Shown here: positions 25,588-34,366 of the stretch, one piece after another | How the letters are laid out: each line of letters starts with the position of its first letter | Position numbering within the stretch: position 1 is the stretch's first letter | NCBI GenBank assembly: GCA_034770075.1 | Contig: CM068382.1 | Location: 16,920,616 to 16,984,615, forward strand | DNA from: Aralia elata | Taxonomy: Eukaryota; Streptophyta; Magnoliopsida; Apiales; Araliaceae | Direction: 5' to 3' | Length of the DNA: 64,000 nucleotides | Program-made: the position numbers and the translations under genes | The notes under the pieces: generated by a model | Database searches by the model: none | What the model was told of the DNA's origin: nothing | What the model saw: only the letters and a program-made list of their open reading frames with translations

Positions 25588-25731
25588 TTAAACCATTACT
25601 AACTGAAGTAGATCCACCCCAATGTACAACTTGACACAGATAAATAGCAAGTATAATGCAGCTATGCCCAACAAAAGATATGATAATTTGAACCTCCTAA
25701 CACCAGGAAGTTCACTTTTTGTCCTCTTCAT
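25588..25731 (-). pseudogene. Stump of a GALT2-like hydroxyproline O-galactosyltransferase (tentative)
   Basis: The minus strand from an ATG at 25731 encodes MKRTKSELPGVRRFKLSYLL then LGIAALYLLFICVKL, followed by 12 unrelated residues and a stop. A basic start plus an RRFKLSxxLL signal-anchor helix is the layout at the N-terminus of GALT2-type beta-1,3-galactosyltransferases, Golgi enzymes that initiate arabinogalactan on hydroxyproline. The galectin-like and catalytic domains are absent. Nothing like them lies between here and SYP81. Either the gene was truncated next to a transposon remnant, or this is a coincidental membrane-helix open frame. The match is from memory of the family and needs a search. 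Confidence 0.35.
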
Positions 25732-26225
25732 CTTTAAAAACCCAAAATACAGAAAGGAATCCTCTTTAAGCACCAAAGTCACTCCAACCCATTTAACATA
25801 AACCGATACTAATAATATTAGAAATGGAATGCAATCAAACAAACTTGCATTGTAAAGAAAACCCTCAAATACAATATCATTACTCACAAGGATTTAACAC
25901 AAACAAGTCCTAGAGCTTCAACAGAAAATGGATTTGATATAAAAGCATAACAAGTACAGCAACCTTCATGGGGCAAATAAGATCAAGTTACTTACAATCA
26001 TTAACACTGGGCAATTCAACAGCAGAACAATCTGAAACCCAGAAATCAAACTACCATCTTTTGAAAATGACTAAATTAAAATGGCATTACTCAACCTCTA
26101 ATTCTCCAGCAATTCACCAACCCATTAAAGATTCAAACACAACCCAAATGAGACATTGGTATTTACGAACCAGCAAAAGATGTCAGGTTGGTTCCATGAA
26201 AAGTACACATACACCCATTGGCATG

Positions 26226-26260
<35 letters not shown>

Positions 26261-26822
26261 AGCAGAAATGGCAATGTCGAAATGAACCTTGCAGCTCCTA
26301 TTTAGTTCAGATATAACATACTGCTAAGTTGAAGTAGCACCGTTCACAGATTAAAATCAGGAGATGCTTAAAGCATAACATAATACAATAACAGACCAAT
26401 AGTGAAGAGCCATTTGCCAAATAATACCATACAATATCAAAAAGCTAATTTTCACTTCTCAATTTCACCAGAATTTATACATGATAATTCAAACTTTCTC
26501 TAGTATGGTAAAGATGCAAAATTTACATTTCATGATGAACCAAAAGAAATAACAAAAGTTCACACTTCCAAAATATGAGACTCTAGCATTCCACAAAACA
26601 AATTTGCACAAATTAAAAAGGAAAAATAATACAATATATAGATAGATTCGTGTATATGCTGTATACAATACCTGCAAGTGTTGGAAGGATAACTTGTTAT
26701 CAAGAAAACAATCTGCAGAAACCATGCATCTTAATCCTCTATCTGCAACAAGAAATTGGATACCCATTTGGAAAATTGCTTATAATGATTAACATAATAC
26801 GCACACTAAAATTAAGCTGCTC
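25732..26822. other. Non-coding DNA with a (TA)(CA) microsatellite
   Basis: No exon is recognisable. A TA run followed by a CA run lies at about 26225-26262. If the galactosyltransferase stump is genuine, this could be part of its first intron. Confidence 0.4.
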
Positions 26823-26827
26823 ACATA

Positions 26828-27234
26828 TGTCACGATCTGAGCTCATGACTGCCGAATCATTAAGACGAAATGGAACTTGGGACTCGACCATGGAAGTATA
26901 CCCATAAGGAAATGGGTGTGGAACACACAAATACCCGGTCGTGCAAGGATAATAACCAACATACTGATGGATTAACATGACATTGAACAATAAGAGCTAC
27001 TACCAGCTAAAAGGAAAAGAAGAAAGGAATTGCAGAAAAGGTAATGGAACTAAAAATTCATTTGATTTATCTGATACCCTCTCCTTACACTGATACTGCT
27101 TTTATAACCCAAAGCATAACAAATTCTGAGATGCCAACAAATTGACCCATTAATAATTTGACATGTGGCATATAAAAGATAAAAGTGCAGAATACTTAAA
27201 CGACTGTGTTTTTGGATTTCTACTCTACGTTACA
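26828..27234 (-). repeat. 3' LTR of the tubulin-carrying element
   Basis: 407 bp, plus-strand ends TGTCACGATC and CTACGTTACA. It is the 3' LTR because the element is transcribed on the minus strand. It differs from the other LTR at three substitutions and no indels. Confidence 0.93.
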
Positions 27235-27248
27235 TTCCCCATTCCTTA
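27235..27248 (-). promoter_or_regulatory. Polypurine tract
   Basis: Minus-strand AAGGAATGGGGAA directly precedes the 3' LTR and fits a plus-strand priming site. Confidence 0.75.
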
Positions 27249-27346
27249 AAAATAAACCTTGTCCTCAAGGTTTACTTCTTGAGATCCAGTCATGTTGCTT
27301 AATTTTGATGCGAGCTTCTTGTTTCGAAATGACACGTAGATGTCTT

Positions 27347-29998
27347 TCATGGCCTGCAAAACTTCCAAAATCCCCCTGGATCAAACACCAAGGGTGTTGT
27401 ATAATATCCAAAATCAAATTCATCCTTCTTCCACAGCTTACTAAGCACAATAGCTCCACGTAATCTAACATGAGAAATAATGGCATGCACACGTGCCTTA
27501 AGAGCTTTCTGTATACCTTTAAAACCTATCTTTTGATCAAAATTGAGAATTTGCAGTCTTTCAAATTCCTTTGAATCATAGAGAACAGCTACATCACCTG
27601 GGTTTATTCTTTTTCTAACTGCCTTTGTAATACTCCAAGCAGCAATGATTCCAAAAAAGCAATGAAAAAGATATTGGGCCATCAACTCACCTTTAACTGC
27701 AGCACCAAAGAACACCTCATAGAACATTCTTTTAAGGCTTATAGGTGAAATCTTCATCATTCGCTTGTTTGATACGTAGAAATCCACATTATTGGCTCCA
27801 TCAAACCTCAGGGAAGTAGTCAATGATGATATGACTTGAGGTATCAATCTGTTCGAATTGGTATAAGTAGGCCTCTCTATATCTAGGTATCTCCAATATA
27901 TGTCATCAATGACTTCATTATCCAAAAGTACGGCTATATCAGTGTGCTCAAGAAGGAGATGTGTAGAGAGCACAATATTGTATGGCTCCACAACTGTACT
28001 TAAAACCTGAGGAGAAGGATAGATGGTGAACCCAAACTTTGACTTCTTTCCATAGTCTACTGACAAGCGTTCCATCAACAAAGACCCCAGACCAGAACTA
28101 GTGCCACCCCCAATAGTACTAAACATCAGAAACCCTTGTAAATCAGTGCACTTATCGGCCAACTTCCTTACTCGGTTAAGGCATAGGTCAACAATTTCCT
28201 TACCCACTGTATAGTGCCCCCTAGCCAAATTATTTGCAACATTTTCCTTTCTAATAATAAGTTGTTCAGGATGGAAAAGTTGGCGGTAAGACCCTGCACT
28301 CACTTCCTCAATGACAGTTGGTTCAAGGTCAGGTATTATAGCTCTGGGAACATGTTTTCCAGAACCCGTCTCGCTAAAGAAAGTATTGAAAGCGTCATGC
28401 AATGTTTCGATTTCAGGATGATTGGGAAATTTACTAACAAGCTTCAAAGGAGATAGAGCAGTTGTTGCCTTCACCTCTCGTTCTAATAATATGTCACTGA
28501 CAGTACCCAAATCAGGCACCTCCATTACCTCATTTTTTAGGCTATTAACCAACCCATCATTTTCCAACAGAGTTACATCATCTCTCATAACTTCCTCTAG
28601 GACACTCTGCTCATCAATGATTCCTGCCCCTCTAAACTTATCAACATTCTTCTGATCAATGAACTCTTCTATCTTCTCTTGAGAAATAGTCATAGGTTCC
28701 TCCCCCTCGTGACTTACAACCTCAGGAACCTCAATTGCCTCTTCCAACTTCTCTGTCTCATGCCTTGCATCAAAGTTTCCAGCCACCTCCAAGGAATTCC
28801 CCACATGCTCATTCTTCACGGCATTCTCTGAATCAACCCACAGGGTCTTTGCATCGGTAACCTCCTTAAAAACCTCATCCTCCACAAATTTCTCTCGAAT
28901 GATTTGTTGTTCTGTAATTTTGACTGGTTCAGGCATTCTAGCAAACAAGTTGTGCACAACTTCAGACGGTTCATTCCCCACAAACTTTGATTCACTAACT
29001 TTTACCATTTCTGTTTCAGATCTTTCAACAAACACCTGATGCTCACCTGCAAACTTTCTATATAGCTCGATAACAAACTCCTCCCAACAGTCCGGAGTCC
29101 ATGTATCAGAAAACTTTCCTTCAACATACTGATAATACCATTCTAGTGCTTCCCCTTCGAAATCCTGCATTACATATTGAATCATATCTACTTCAGTCAT
29201 AGGATTCACTTTGAAAAATTCTTCATAGCCCTGAATAAATCTACAAGGATCACTACCGGAGAAAGGAACACCATAATCCTGTATTACTGGTACTCCACTT
29301 AATTGGTCACATGAATGAATGCTCCATGGCGAATCATGTACCTTACTAGTTGCAGTACCACTTTGAGACATTTCATCGAACACTTTAGCCTCACAAGATG
29401 AATTAGTGGATTTAATTTGAATTTTGAAATGGGTGGACTCAGGAATCGTTGGTTTAATAGTTGTTTGAATTTGAGCAATTTGAGATGCTGAAATTAACTG
29501 TTGAAGTGATGGAGAAGAAGAAACCAAGTGATTTTCAGATGTTGTTTCCGTAACTGAGGTAGGAACAACTTGGTGAGATGAGTTGAAGATGTAAGGTGAA
29601 GTGGTTGGTTGATTTAACATAAAGTAATTAGGTGCAGGCCATGTGTGATTGGAGACTGGAATCAGTGATGTAGTCATAGTAGCAAGAGTAGGTGGTAAAT
29701 CAGTGGACAGAGAACAAGCAATTTGGATGTGAGAATGTTGAATGGAGGAGTGAGGTGTAGAAATTACCAGTGATGGATCATACTCCCTTTCCCATGGTCG
29801 GAAGTCGCCGAGGAACGGCTTCTCTGATACCAATTTGTCACGATCTGAGCTCATGACTGCCGAATCATTAAGACGAAATGGAACTTGGGACTCGACCATG
29901 GAAGTATACCCATAAGGAAATGGGTGTGGAACACACAAATACCCGGTCGTGCAAGGATAATAACCAGCATACTGATGGATTAACATGACATTGAACAA
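27347..29998 (-). CDS. Chimeric gag/alpha-tubulin protein of the retrotransposon
   Basis: An uninterrupted frame of 883 codons. Residues 1-54 come from the LTR and 55-62 are read through the primer site. The natural start may instead be Met108. About 245-320 is a retrotransposon gag domain, with VPFSGSDPCRFIQGYEEFFK, EGEALEWYYQY and CWEEFVIELYRKF. About 330-530 is an acidic linker rich in Glu and Val. About 534-738 is alpha-tubulin, family residues about 46-250, with HDAFNTFFSETGSGKHVPRA, QLFHPEQLI, VDYGKKSKFGFTIYPSPQV and DIERPTYTN. The GTP-binding T4 loop reads GGGTSSG instead of GGGTGSG. The first ~45 residues and the C-terminal half of tubulin are missing, so polymer-forming GTPase activity is not expected. 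Residues 739-883 match nothing I know. The tubulin part has no introns, which suggests capture from a spliced mRNA. Whether the protein is made is unknown. Confidence 0.88.
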   Translation of the reverse strand: MFNVMLIHQYAGYYPCTTGYLCVPHPFPYGYTSMVESQVPFRLNDSAVMSSDRDKLVSEKPFLGDFRPWEREYDPSLVISTPHSSIQHSHIQIACSLSTDLPPTLATMTTSLIPVSNHTWPAPNYFMLNQPTTSPYIFNSSHQVVPTSVTETTSENHLVSSSPSLQQLISASQIAQIQTTIKPTIPESTHFKIQIKSTNSSCEAKVFDEMSQSGTATSKVHDSPWSIHSCDQLSGVPVIQDYGVPFSGSDPCRFIQGYEEFFKVNPMTEVDMIQYVMQDFEGEALEWYYQYVEGKFSDTWTPDCWEEFVIELYRKFAGEHQVFVERSETEMVKVSESKFVGNEPSEVVHNLFARMPEPVKITEQQIIREKFVEDEVFKEVTDAKTLWVDSENAVKNEHVGNSLEVAGNFDARHETEKLEEAIEVPEVVSHEGEEPMTISQEKIEEFIDQKNVDKFRGAGIIDEQSVLEEVMRDDVTLLENDGLVNSLKNEVMEVPDLGTVSDILLEREVKATTALSPLKLVSKFPNHPEIETLHDAFNTFFSETGSGKHVPRAIIPDLEPTVIEEVSAGSYRQLFHPEQLIIRKENVANNLARGHYTVGKEIVDLCLNRVRKLADKCTDLQGFLMFSTIGGGTSSGLGSLLMERLSVDYGKKSKFGFTIYPSPQVLSTVVEPYNIVLSTHLLLEHTDIAVLLDNEVIDDIYWRYLDIERPTYTNSNRLIPQVISSLTTSLRFDGANNVDFYVSNKRMMKISPISLKRMFYEVFFGAAVKGELMAQYLFHCFFGIIAAWSITKAVRKRINPGDVAVLYDSKEFERLQILNFDQKIGFKGIQKALKARVHAIISHVRLRGAIVLSKLWKKDEFDFGYYTTPLVFDPGGFWKFCRP
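27785..28399 (-). other. Captured alpha-tubulin segment
   Basis: About 205 codons of alpha-tubulin (family numbering about 46-250), in frame with gag upstream and with an unassigned tail downstream. The left junction falls at PEIETLH|DAFNTFF and the right junction soon after SLRFDGANNVD. No splice sites interrupt it, although plant alpha-tubulin genes normally contain introns in this region. Confidence 0.9.
29821..29832 (-). promoter_or_regulatory. Primer binding site (tRNA-iMet)
   Basis: Minus-strand TGGTATCAGAGA lies three bases after the 5' LTR and is complementary to the 3' end of initiator tRNA-Met. This is the standard primer site of many plant LTR retrotransposons. Confidence 0.9.
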
Positions 29999-30242
29999 TA
30001 AGAGCTACTGCCAGCTAAAAGGAAAAGAAGAAAGGAATTGCAGAAAAGGAAATGGAACTAAAAATTCATTTGATTTATCTGATACCCTCTCCTTACACTG
30101 ATACTGCTTTTATAACCCAAAGCATAACAAATTCTGAGATGCCAACAAATTGACCCATTAATAATTTGACATGTGGCATATAAAAGATAAAAGTGCAGAA
30201 TACTTAAACGACTGTGTTTTTGGATTTCTACTCTACGTTACA
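29836..30242 (-). repeat. 5' LTR of the tubulin-carrying element
   Basis: 407 bp, the partner of the LTR at 26828-27234. The long open frame of the element begins within this LTR (first in-frame ATG ends at 29998), unless an internal ATG is used. Confidence 0.93.
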
Positions 30243-30474
30243 ACATATTCCTAATTAAGCACAATCCAGTATACAACAATTCATTCAATCAATCAATCAA
30301 ACATTTGAACCACATAAATTAACAAAAAATGGAATTGAATCAAAACCCACAGGCTCTAAAACTACAGTCAAAATTAAAGAGGTAAAGAAGAAGAAAACCA
30401 CATGCCAAAGATTCAAATATAATATCATACACACATATATACATATCAAATATTTGGTCTAGGGTTTGGTACCT

Positions 30475-30690
30475 AACAACAATCGAAAGAGTAAAAGGAG
30501 TAGCAGGAGTACCAGCCGCGCGTGCTCTCCGGCGGGAGGAGCAACGGATGAACGCTCTTGCAGTTGGAATTTGGAGAGACACACGGAGTGGCAAGATTGT
30601 TTGTGAAAATTGGGGGAAAACAGACCGGAGAGAGAATAGGGAGAAAATAGGATTTAGGCATATTGTGTAGGGGTAATTTCGGAAGCTCAT
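30475..30690 (-). other. Candidate 5' UTR exon of a minus-strand gene
   Basis: A relatively GC-rich, pyrimidine-rich stretch reads on the minus strand towards a good donor, TTGTTAG|GTACCAAACC, at about 30475. It looks like a transcribed leader exon divergent from the Yos1-like gene. The next exon could be the galactosyltransferase stump at 25731, which would place the retrotransposon in the first intron. This is inference; SYP81 or a non-coding RNA are alternatives. Confidence 0.35.
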
Positions 30691-30800
30691 AAACAAAAGG
30701 AGTAGAAATATAAAGTATTAGCCCGCAATTCTATGTCTCATTGGGCAAGTGATGTGGCAGATGTGAAAACCTGGTTTACTTTTTTAAATACAAAAAACAG
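30690..30800. promoter_or_regulatory. Putative bidirectional promoter
   Basis: About 110 bp separate the candidate minus-strand leader (30475-30690) from the plus-strand leader exon of the Yos1-like gene. Both directions must initiate within or close to this interval if both leaders are real. Confidence 0.35.
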
Positions 30801-31982
30801 CCTGATCAACGTTTGAGATCCGGCCGAAGATCCAACCATCAAACACCGATTCTTCGAGCGGAGAAATTCTCAGGTGAGTCTTTCAGTTCGATTAATCTAC
30901 TGGGATTCTTAAAAATAGTGAAATTTTGAGATATTATTTTAACAATCTCTCTCTCTTTTTTTCTTTTTCTTTTTTATAGCTAATTTGATTTTTGAATTGG
31001 GGATATTTTCAATCAGCTTTTTAATACTGGGTTTTGCTCATAATACTGGTTTTGATCTCTATCTGATTTTTTGTATCTGGTTTTTTTTCATACTAGGATT
31101 TGTAACTGGAGTAAACTGTACCCTGCAGCGTAGCATCAGAAAGACTTGACCTTTAGGTTGGTATTAATTTGCTCCAACTTTTTCTCAGCTCTATTATCTT
31201 TATATGCACATGTATATATAGTTTCCATATATGTGCATTTTCCTGTTTATGTCGATAATGGAGATGTGTTTTCATGCTCTTTTTTGTTTGTTTTGCACAT
31301 ATTCATGTTACAATATGGTAAATATATAGTGTTCAAACTACATTTGACTCCCCACATCCATATTTGTTATTTTTCTGGAGGCTTAAAAAGATTTTGCAAT
31401 GTTATGATTTTCTTTGAGCTTTTTTCTAGCAGCTACATGTTGAATTGAATATCTGAATATTTGTATAAGTAGCTTATACATTTGGGTAGAATCTATTGAA
31501 ATAGAAGTGAACATACTAAGACCTTTACTTGGTATCCGGGAATTATTAGTTCTAGAAATTGCAAAGAAAAAATCCTGCTTTTCGTACTGGCAGTAAATAG
31601 GCACCTTTTTTTTTTTTACCAGGTATTTACCTTCCTACTTAATCAAATGGGACCTAAATGCATCAAATATGTTGGACATTCCTCTTTTTATACTTCACAC
31701 CTCATGATATTGAATGACATATAAGCAAATAATTATATTTGTGAAATGTATAGCTTAATTGTTACCACGTAAGTAAATTACCTGCAAAAGCCATTTAACT
31801 TTTGTTTTTATAGTTTAGTCACTTTGGTGTATGTCTGTCTTTTTCTTTGTGTGTGTTGTGGGTGGTGGGGGTGGGTTTTTTTTTTTAGCTTCTCTATGTG
31901 GTGTGCCTGGGAGAAAATGCCTTCAACTTGAATTTGGCCAAAAGTTAAACAAATGGGATTAGCAAACTGTTAAATCATGCAG
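30800..31982 (+). other. 5' UTR exons and introns of the Yos1-like gene
   Basis: A leader exon ends at a clear donor, ATTCTCAG|GTGAGTC (exon end 30873). A possible small second leader exon is 31129-31156 (CTGCAG before it, TTTAG|GTTGG after it). The coding exon starts after ATCATGCAG at 31983. The rest is T-rich intron sequence. Confidence 0.5.
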
Positions 31983-31985
31983 GAA

Positions 31986-32219
31986 ATGGGTTTGTGGACA
32001 CTGCTGGAAGGCTGTCTGCTTCTTGCAAATGCACTGGCAATATTGAACGAGGACCGCTTTCTGACACCAAGAGGGTGGAGCTTCCAGGAATTTTCAGGGG
32101 TCAAGAGAAACTCGTTCAAGGGGCAGCTCATTGGTCTCATATATGCAACCCAATACTTGAGAGTTCTTCTTATAATACTCAACTCCCTCTGCATTGTTGT
32201 GAAGCTAGTTTCGGGGTGA
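31986..32219 (+). CDS. Yos1/IER3IP1-like ER-Golgi transport protein
   Basis: The single coding exon gives 77 residues, starting MGLWTLLEGCLLLANALAIL, with NEDRFLTPRGWSFQEF, NSFKGQLIGLIYATQYLRV and ending CIVVKLVSG. This is the full-length Yos1 family layout: two hydrophobic helices (about 1-20 and 55-75) around a short loop. Yos1 is required for COPII-dependent ER-to-Golgi transport in yeast, and the animal homologue is IER3IP1. The start is the Met of MGLW, 4 nt after the splice acceptor. An upstream in-frame ATG lies on the intron side. A donor just after the stop (CCTGTG|GTAAGT) suggests an intron in the 3' UTR. Confidence 0.95.
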   Translation: MGLWTLLEGCLLLANALAILNEDRFLTPRGWSFQEFSGVKRNSFKGQLIGLIYATQYLRVLLIILNSLCIVVKLVSG

Positions 32220-32896
32220 TATCACCTGTGGTAAGTTTATGCCTCAGGCTGACTTCTTTTTTCTTTTATAAGATATGTTTGTGGAAGTTGATATCTATTA
32301 AAACAACTTATCTGCAAATCGTTTGTTTATTAACTAAAAGTTACCTACAAAAGTGTTTTCTTGTATACAAACAAAGCAAGCTCTTTTAAAATTCTATTTG
32401 TATGATCCAGGTGATTCGACCAGTCTGTTTCCATTGCATATGTACAGACTAATACTTGGGTTACACATTGAGCTCGCTACTCTTTATAGCTATAATTTAG
32501 TTATTGCTTTATTTAGAAACGCAAGTTTACAATCAAATTATGATGCTGAATATAGTGATTTTTTTCTGTCTGCATATATATATCTGTGTGGATTTGTCAT
32601 TGGCTCCAAAAGGAGCAAATATACTGTCCTTAGCTGGGGAAAAAAAAGTTAAAAGATTTGCATATATATAGTGTCTGAATGTCAATTATTAATTGATTGT
32701 GCTGGCACGTGTGTGTATTTTTTATTGGGGTCCTTCATTTTATACAAACCAGTAAATGTGTCTGAAATTTAAATATTTTCTGTTCTATTCTTTTTTAGCA
32801 TATGCAATGCCTCCCCTTCCTTCAAAGTGAATAGTGCTGACTATAATCTTTATTTACTCCTCTATCAATGAGGAAGAGTATGTGTAGTGGCAATCA

Positions 32897-33415
32897 TGTT
32901 AGAGAATAACAACACAGCGAACATAATAGCAAAGAGAAAATCAAAAGAAAACAATCACACAAGACACAAATTTACGTGGTTCGCCCAATCGTTGGGCTAG
33001 TTTACAGTCGACGGCTGATTAGGTTCACTATCTTTTGAAAATTTCGTACACATTACAATTTCAAAATCCTTTCTTTATATAACACAATATAAGAAGCCCT
33101 AATTCTTCTGAAAGTACAAAACCACTGGCCCAATTACCTTTTAGGTAGCTTTACAATCACATCTGAATTAAAGTTCGAATCATACTTCACCAATAACAAA
33201 TCATAGTGACCAAAACTTGTTTTCCCTTTTGTTCCCTAGTTTTAGAGTTAATACCGTTGCACTTTGTTTTGTTGGGGTGACAAGAGTCCACAACTAAGGC
33301 CTTAATACACTTGTTGAACAGACCCAAAAGTTTAAGCTTGTAGGTCTTGGAGAATATCCTTCAACTTAACATTATCTTATCGATGTGGGACTGGTACCTA
33401 TTCAGTCTGTTAACA
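32897..33415 (-). mobile_element. Candidate solo LTR
   Basis: Read on the minus strand, this 519-bp block begins TGTTAACAGACTGAATAGGT and ends GTTGTTATTCTCTAACA. It contains CCCACATCGATAAG and, on the plus strand, TTTACGTGGTTCGCCCAA, words common in plant LTRs. No coding region adjoins it. Flanking 5-mers (AATCA, TTTTT) do not match, so the ends or the solo-LTR interpretation are provisional. It lies in the probable 3' UTR intron of the Yos1-like gene. Confidence 0.5.
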
Positions 33416-33522
33416 TTTTTATAATTGCTACTTTCAGTATGTTTTCTGTTTCCAATTAGCTTATGTTATTTAATTCTACTGCTTATAGATATTACATCCC
33501 TTTGTTTTGTTAATCATTGCAG

Positions 33523-33890
33523 CTCTTGTGAAGATTCTATGTAATCACTTAAAGTTTGCTGAAAAGTTTATTTTGAAAGGGCAGCAGCATGCTGCTTGGA
33601 GTAGCAAGATGTTATATAAGCTTACCTTTTGTATTTGGTTATCATTGTAAGATTATATCCTCAGCTCCCATGAAACAAAATGGTAGGAAAGCCAAATTGT
33701 ATGAATAGCGAGAAATTGTACTGGTTTTGTATTGTTGAAAAATCATACTGTTTAGTTATTGGTTGCTGCACCTTATTTAAAATAATTTCTACAGGAGCAG
33801 AAATTAAATATAGCCAACAATATGGCACACATTTATCAGTATTACGAATAAAAACTATGTGAAACAAACATTCTTATGGTAAGTTCTATG
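33523..33890 (+). other. Possible terminal 3' UTR exon of the Yos1-like gene
   Basis: A good acceptor (TTAATCATTGCAG) at 33522 is followed by non-coding sequence. Together with the donor after the Yos1 stop codon, it would give a 3' UTR intron of about 1.3 kb. Transcript evidence would be required. Confidence 0.3.
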
Positions 33891-34366
33891 TACAATAGAT
33901 CCTTTCCAACCTCTAGAGGTAAATTTTCTGGCAAAGTTCTTTTTTTCTGGCAAAGTTCTTTTTTTGATTGTATACATATATTTGTTCTTCTGTTTCTGGT
34001 ATTTTGTCAATGGACTGTAAGTCCTTTATCAAGGGAAAGGCAGTAAAGCCCAAATTCAAGAGGAGAGTTCCTTTGCCTTTACTCAATCATCCGACAACAA
34101 AAATCATCAGTCTTTAATCATTAGCAATCTCACACATACACAAGTATTGCCGCTTGCCCCCTTTCTCAAATCCCACATAATAATTTTGCATTTTGTTGGA
34201 GTATGAAATGTTAAGGTAAAGAAATAATCATGAAGCAATACGAACACTGGGAAACATAATAAATGACTTGAAGGCTGCATTTCTTTTGAAAAGCATACTG
34301 CCTTGGGCTAAAGCATCAACTTTCAGTTGATAATCAAGTTCCAAATATCCAAGCTTCAATGTTCCA

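Larger units (their letters stand above)
26828..30242 (-). mobile_element. Non-autonomous Ty3/gypsy-like LTR retrotransposon with captured alpha-tubulin
   Basis: A complete 3,415-bp element on the minus strand. Two 407-bp LTRs (26828-27234 and 29836-30242) start TG and end CA, and ACATA is duplicated at 26823-26827 and 30243-30247. The primer site TGGTATCAGAGA (29832-29821), 3 nt inside the 5' LTR, matches initiator tRNA-Met. A purine tract AAGGAATGGGGAA abuts the 3' LTR. Just upstream of that tract the codons NLEDKVYF then GMGNVT recall the pol 3' end of plant gypsy elements. The only long frame is a gag/alpha-tubulin chimera. There is no protease, reverse transcriptase, RNase H or integrase, so movement must have used proteins supplied in trans. 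The LTRs differ at only three positions by my count, indicating recent insertion. Confidence 0.93.
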
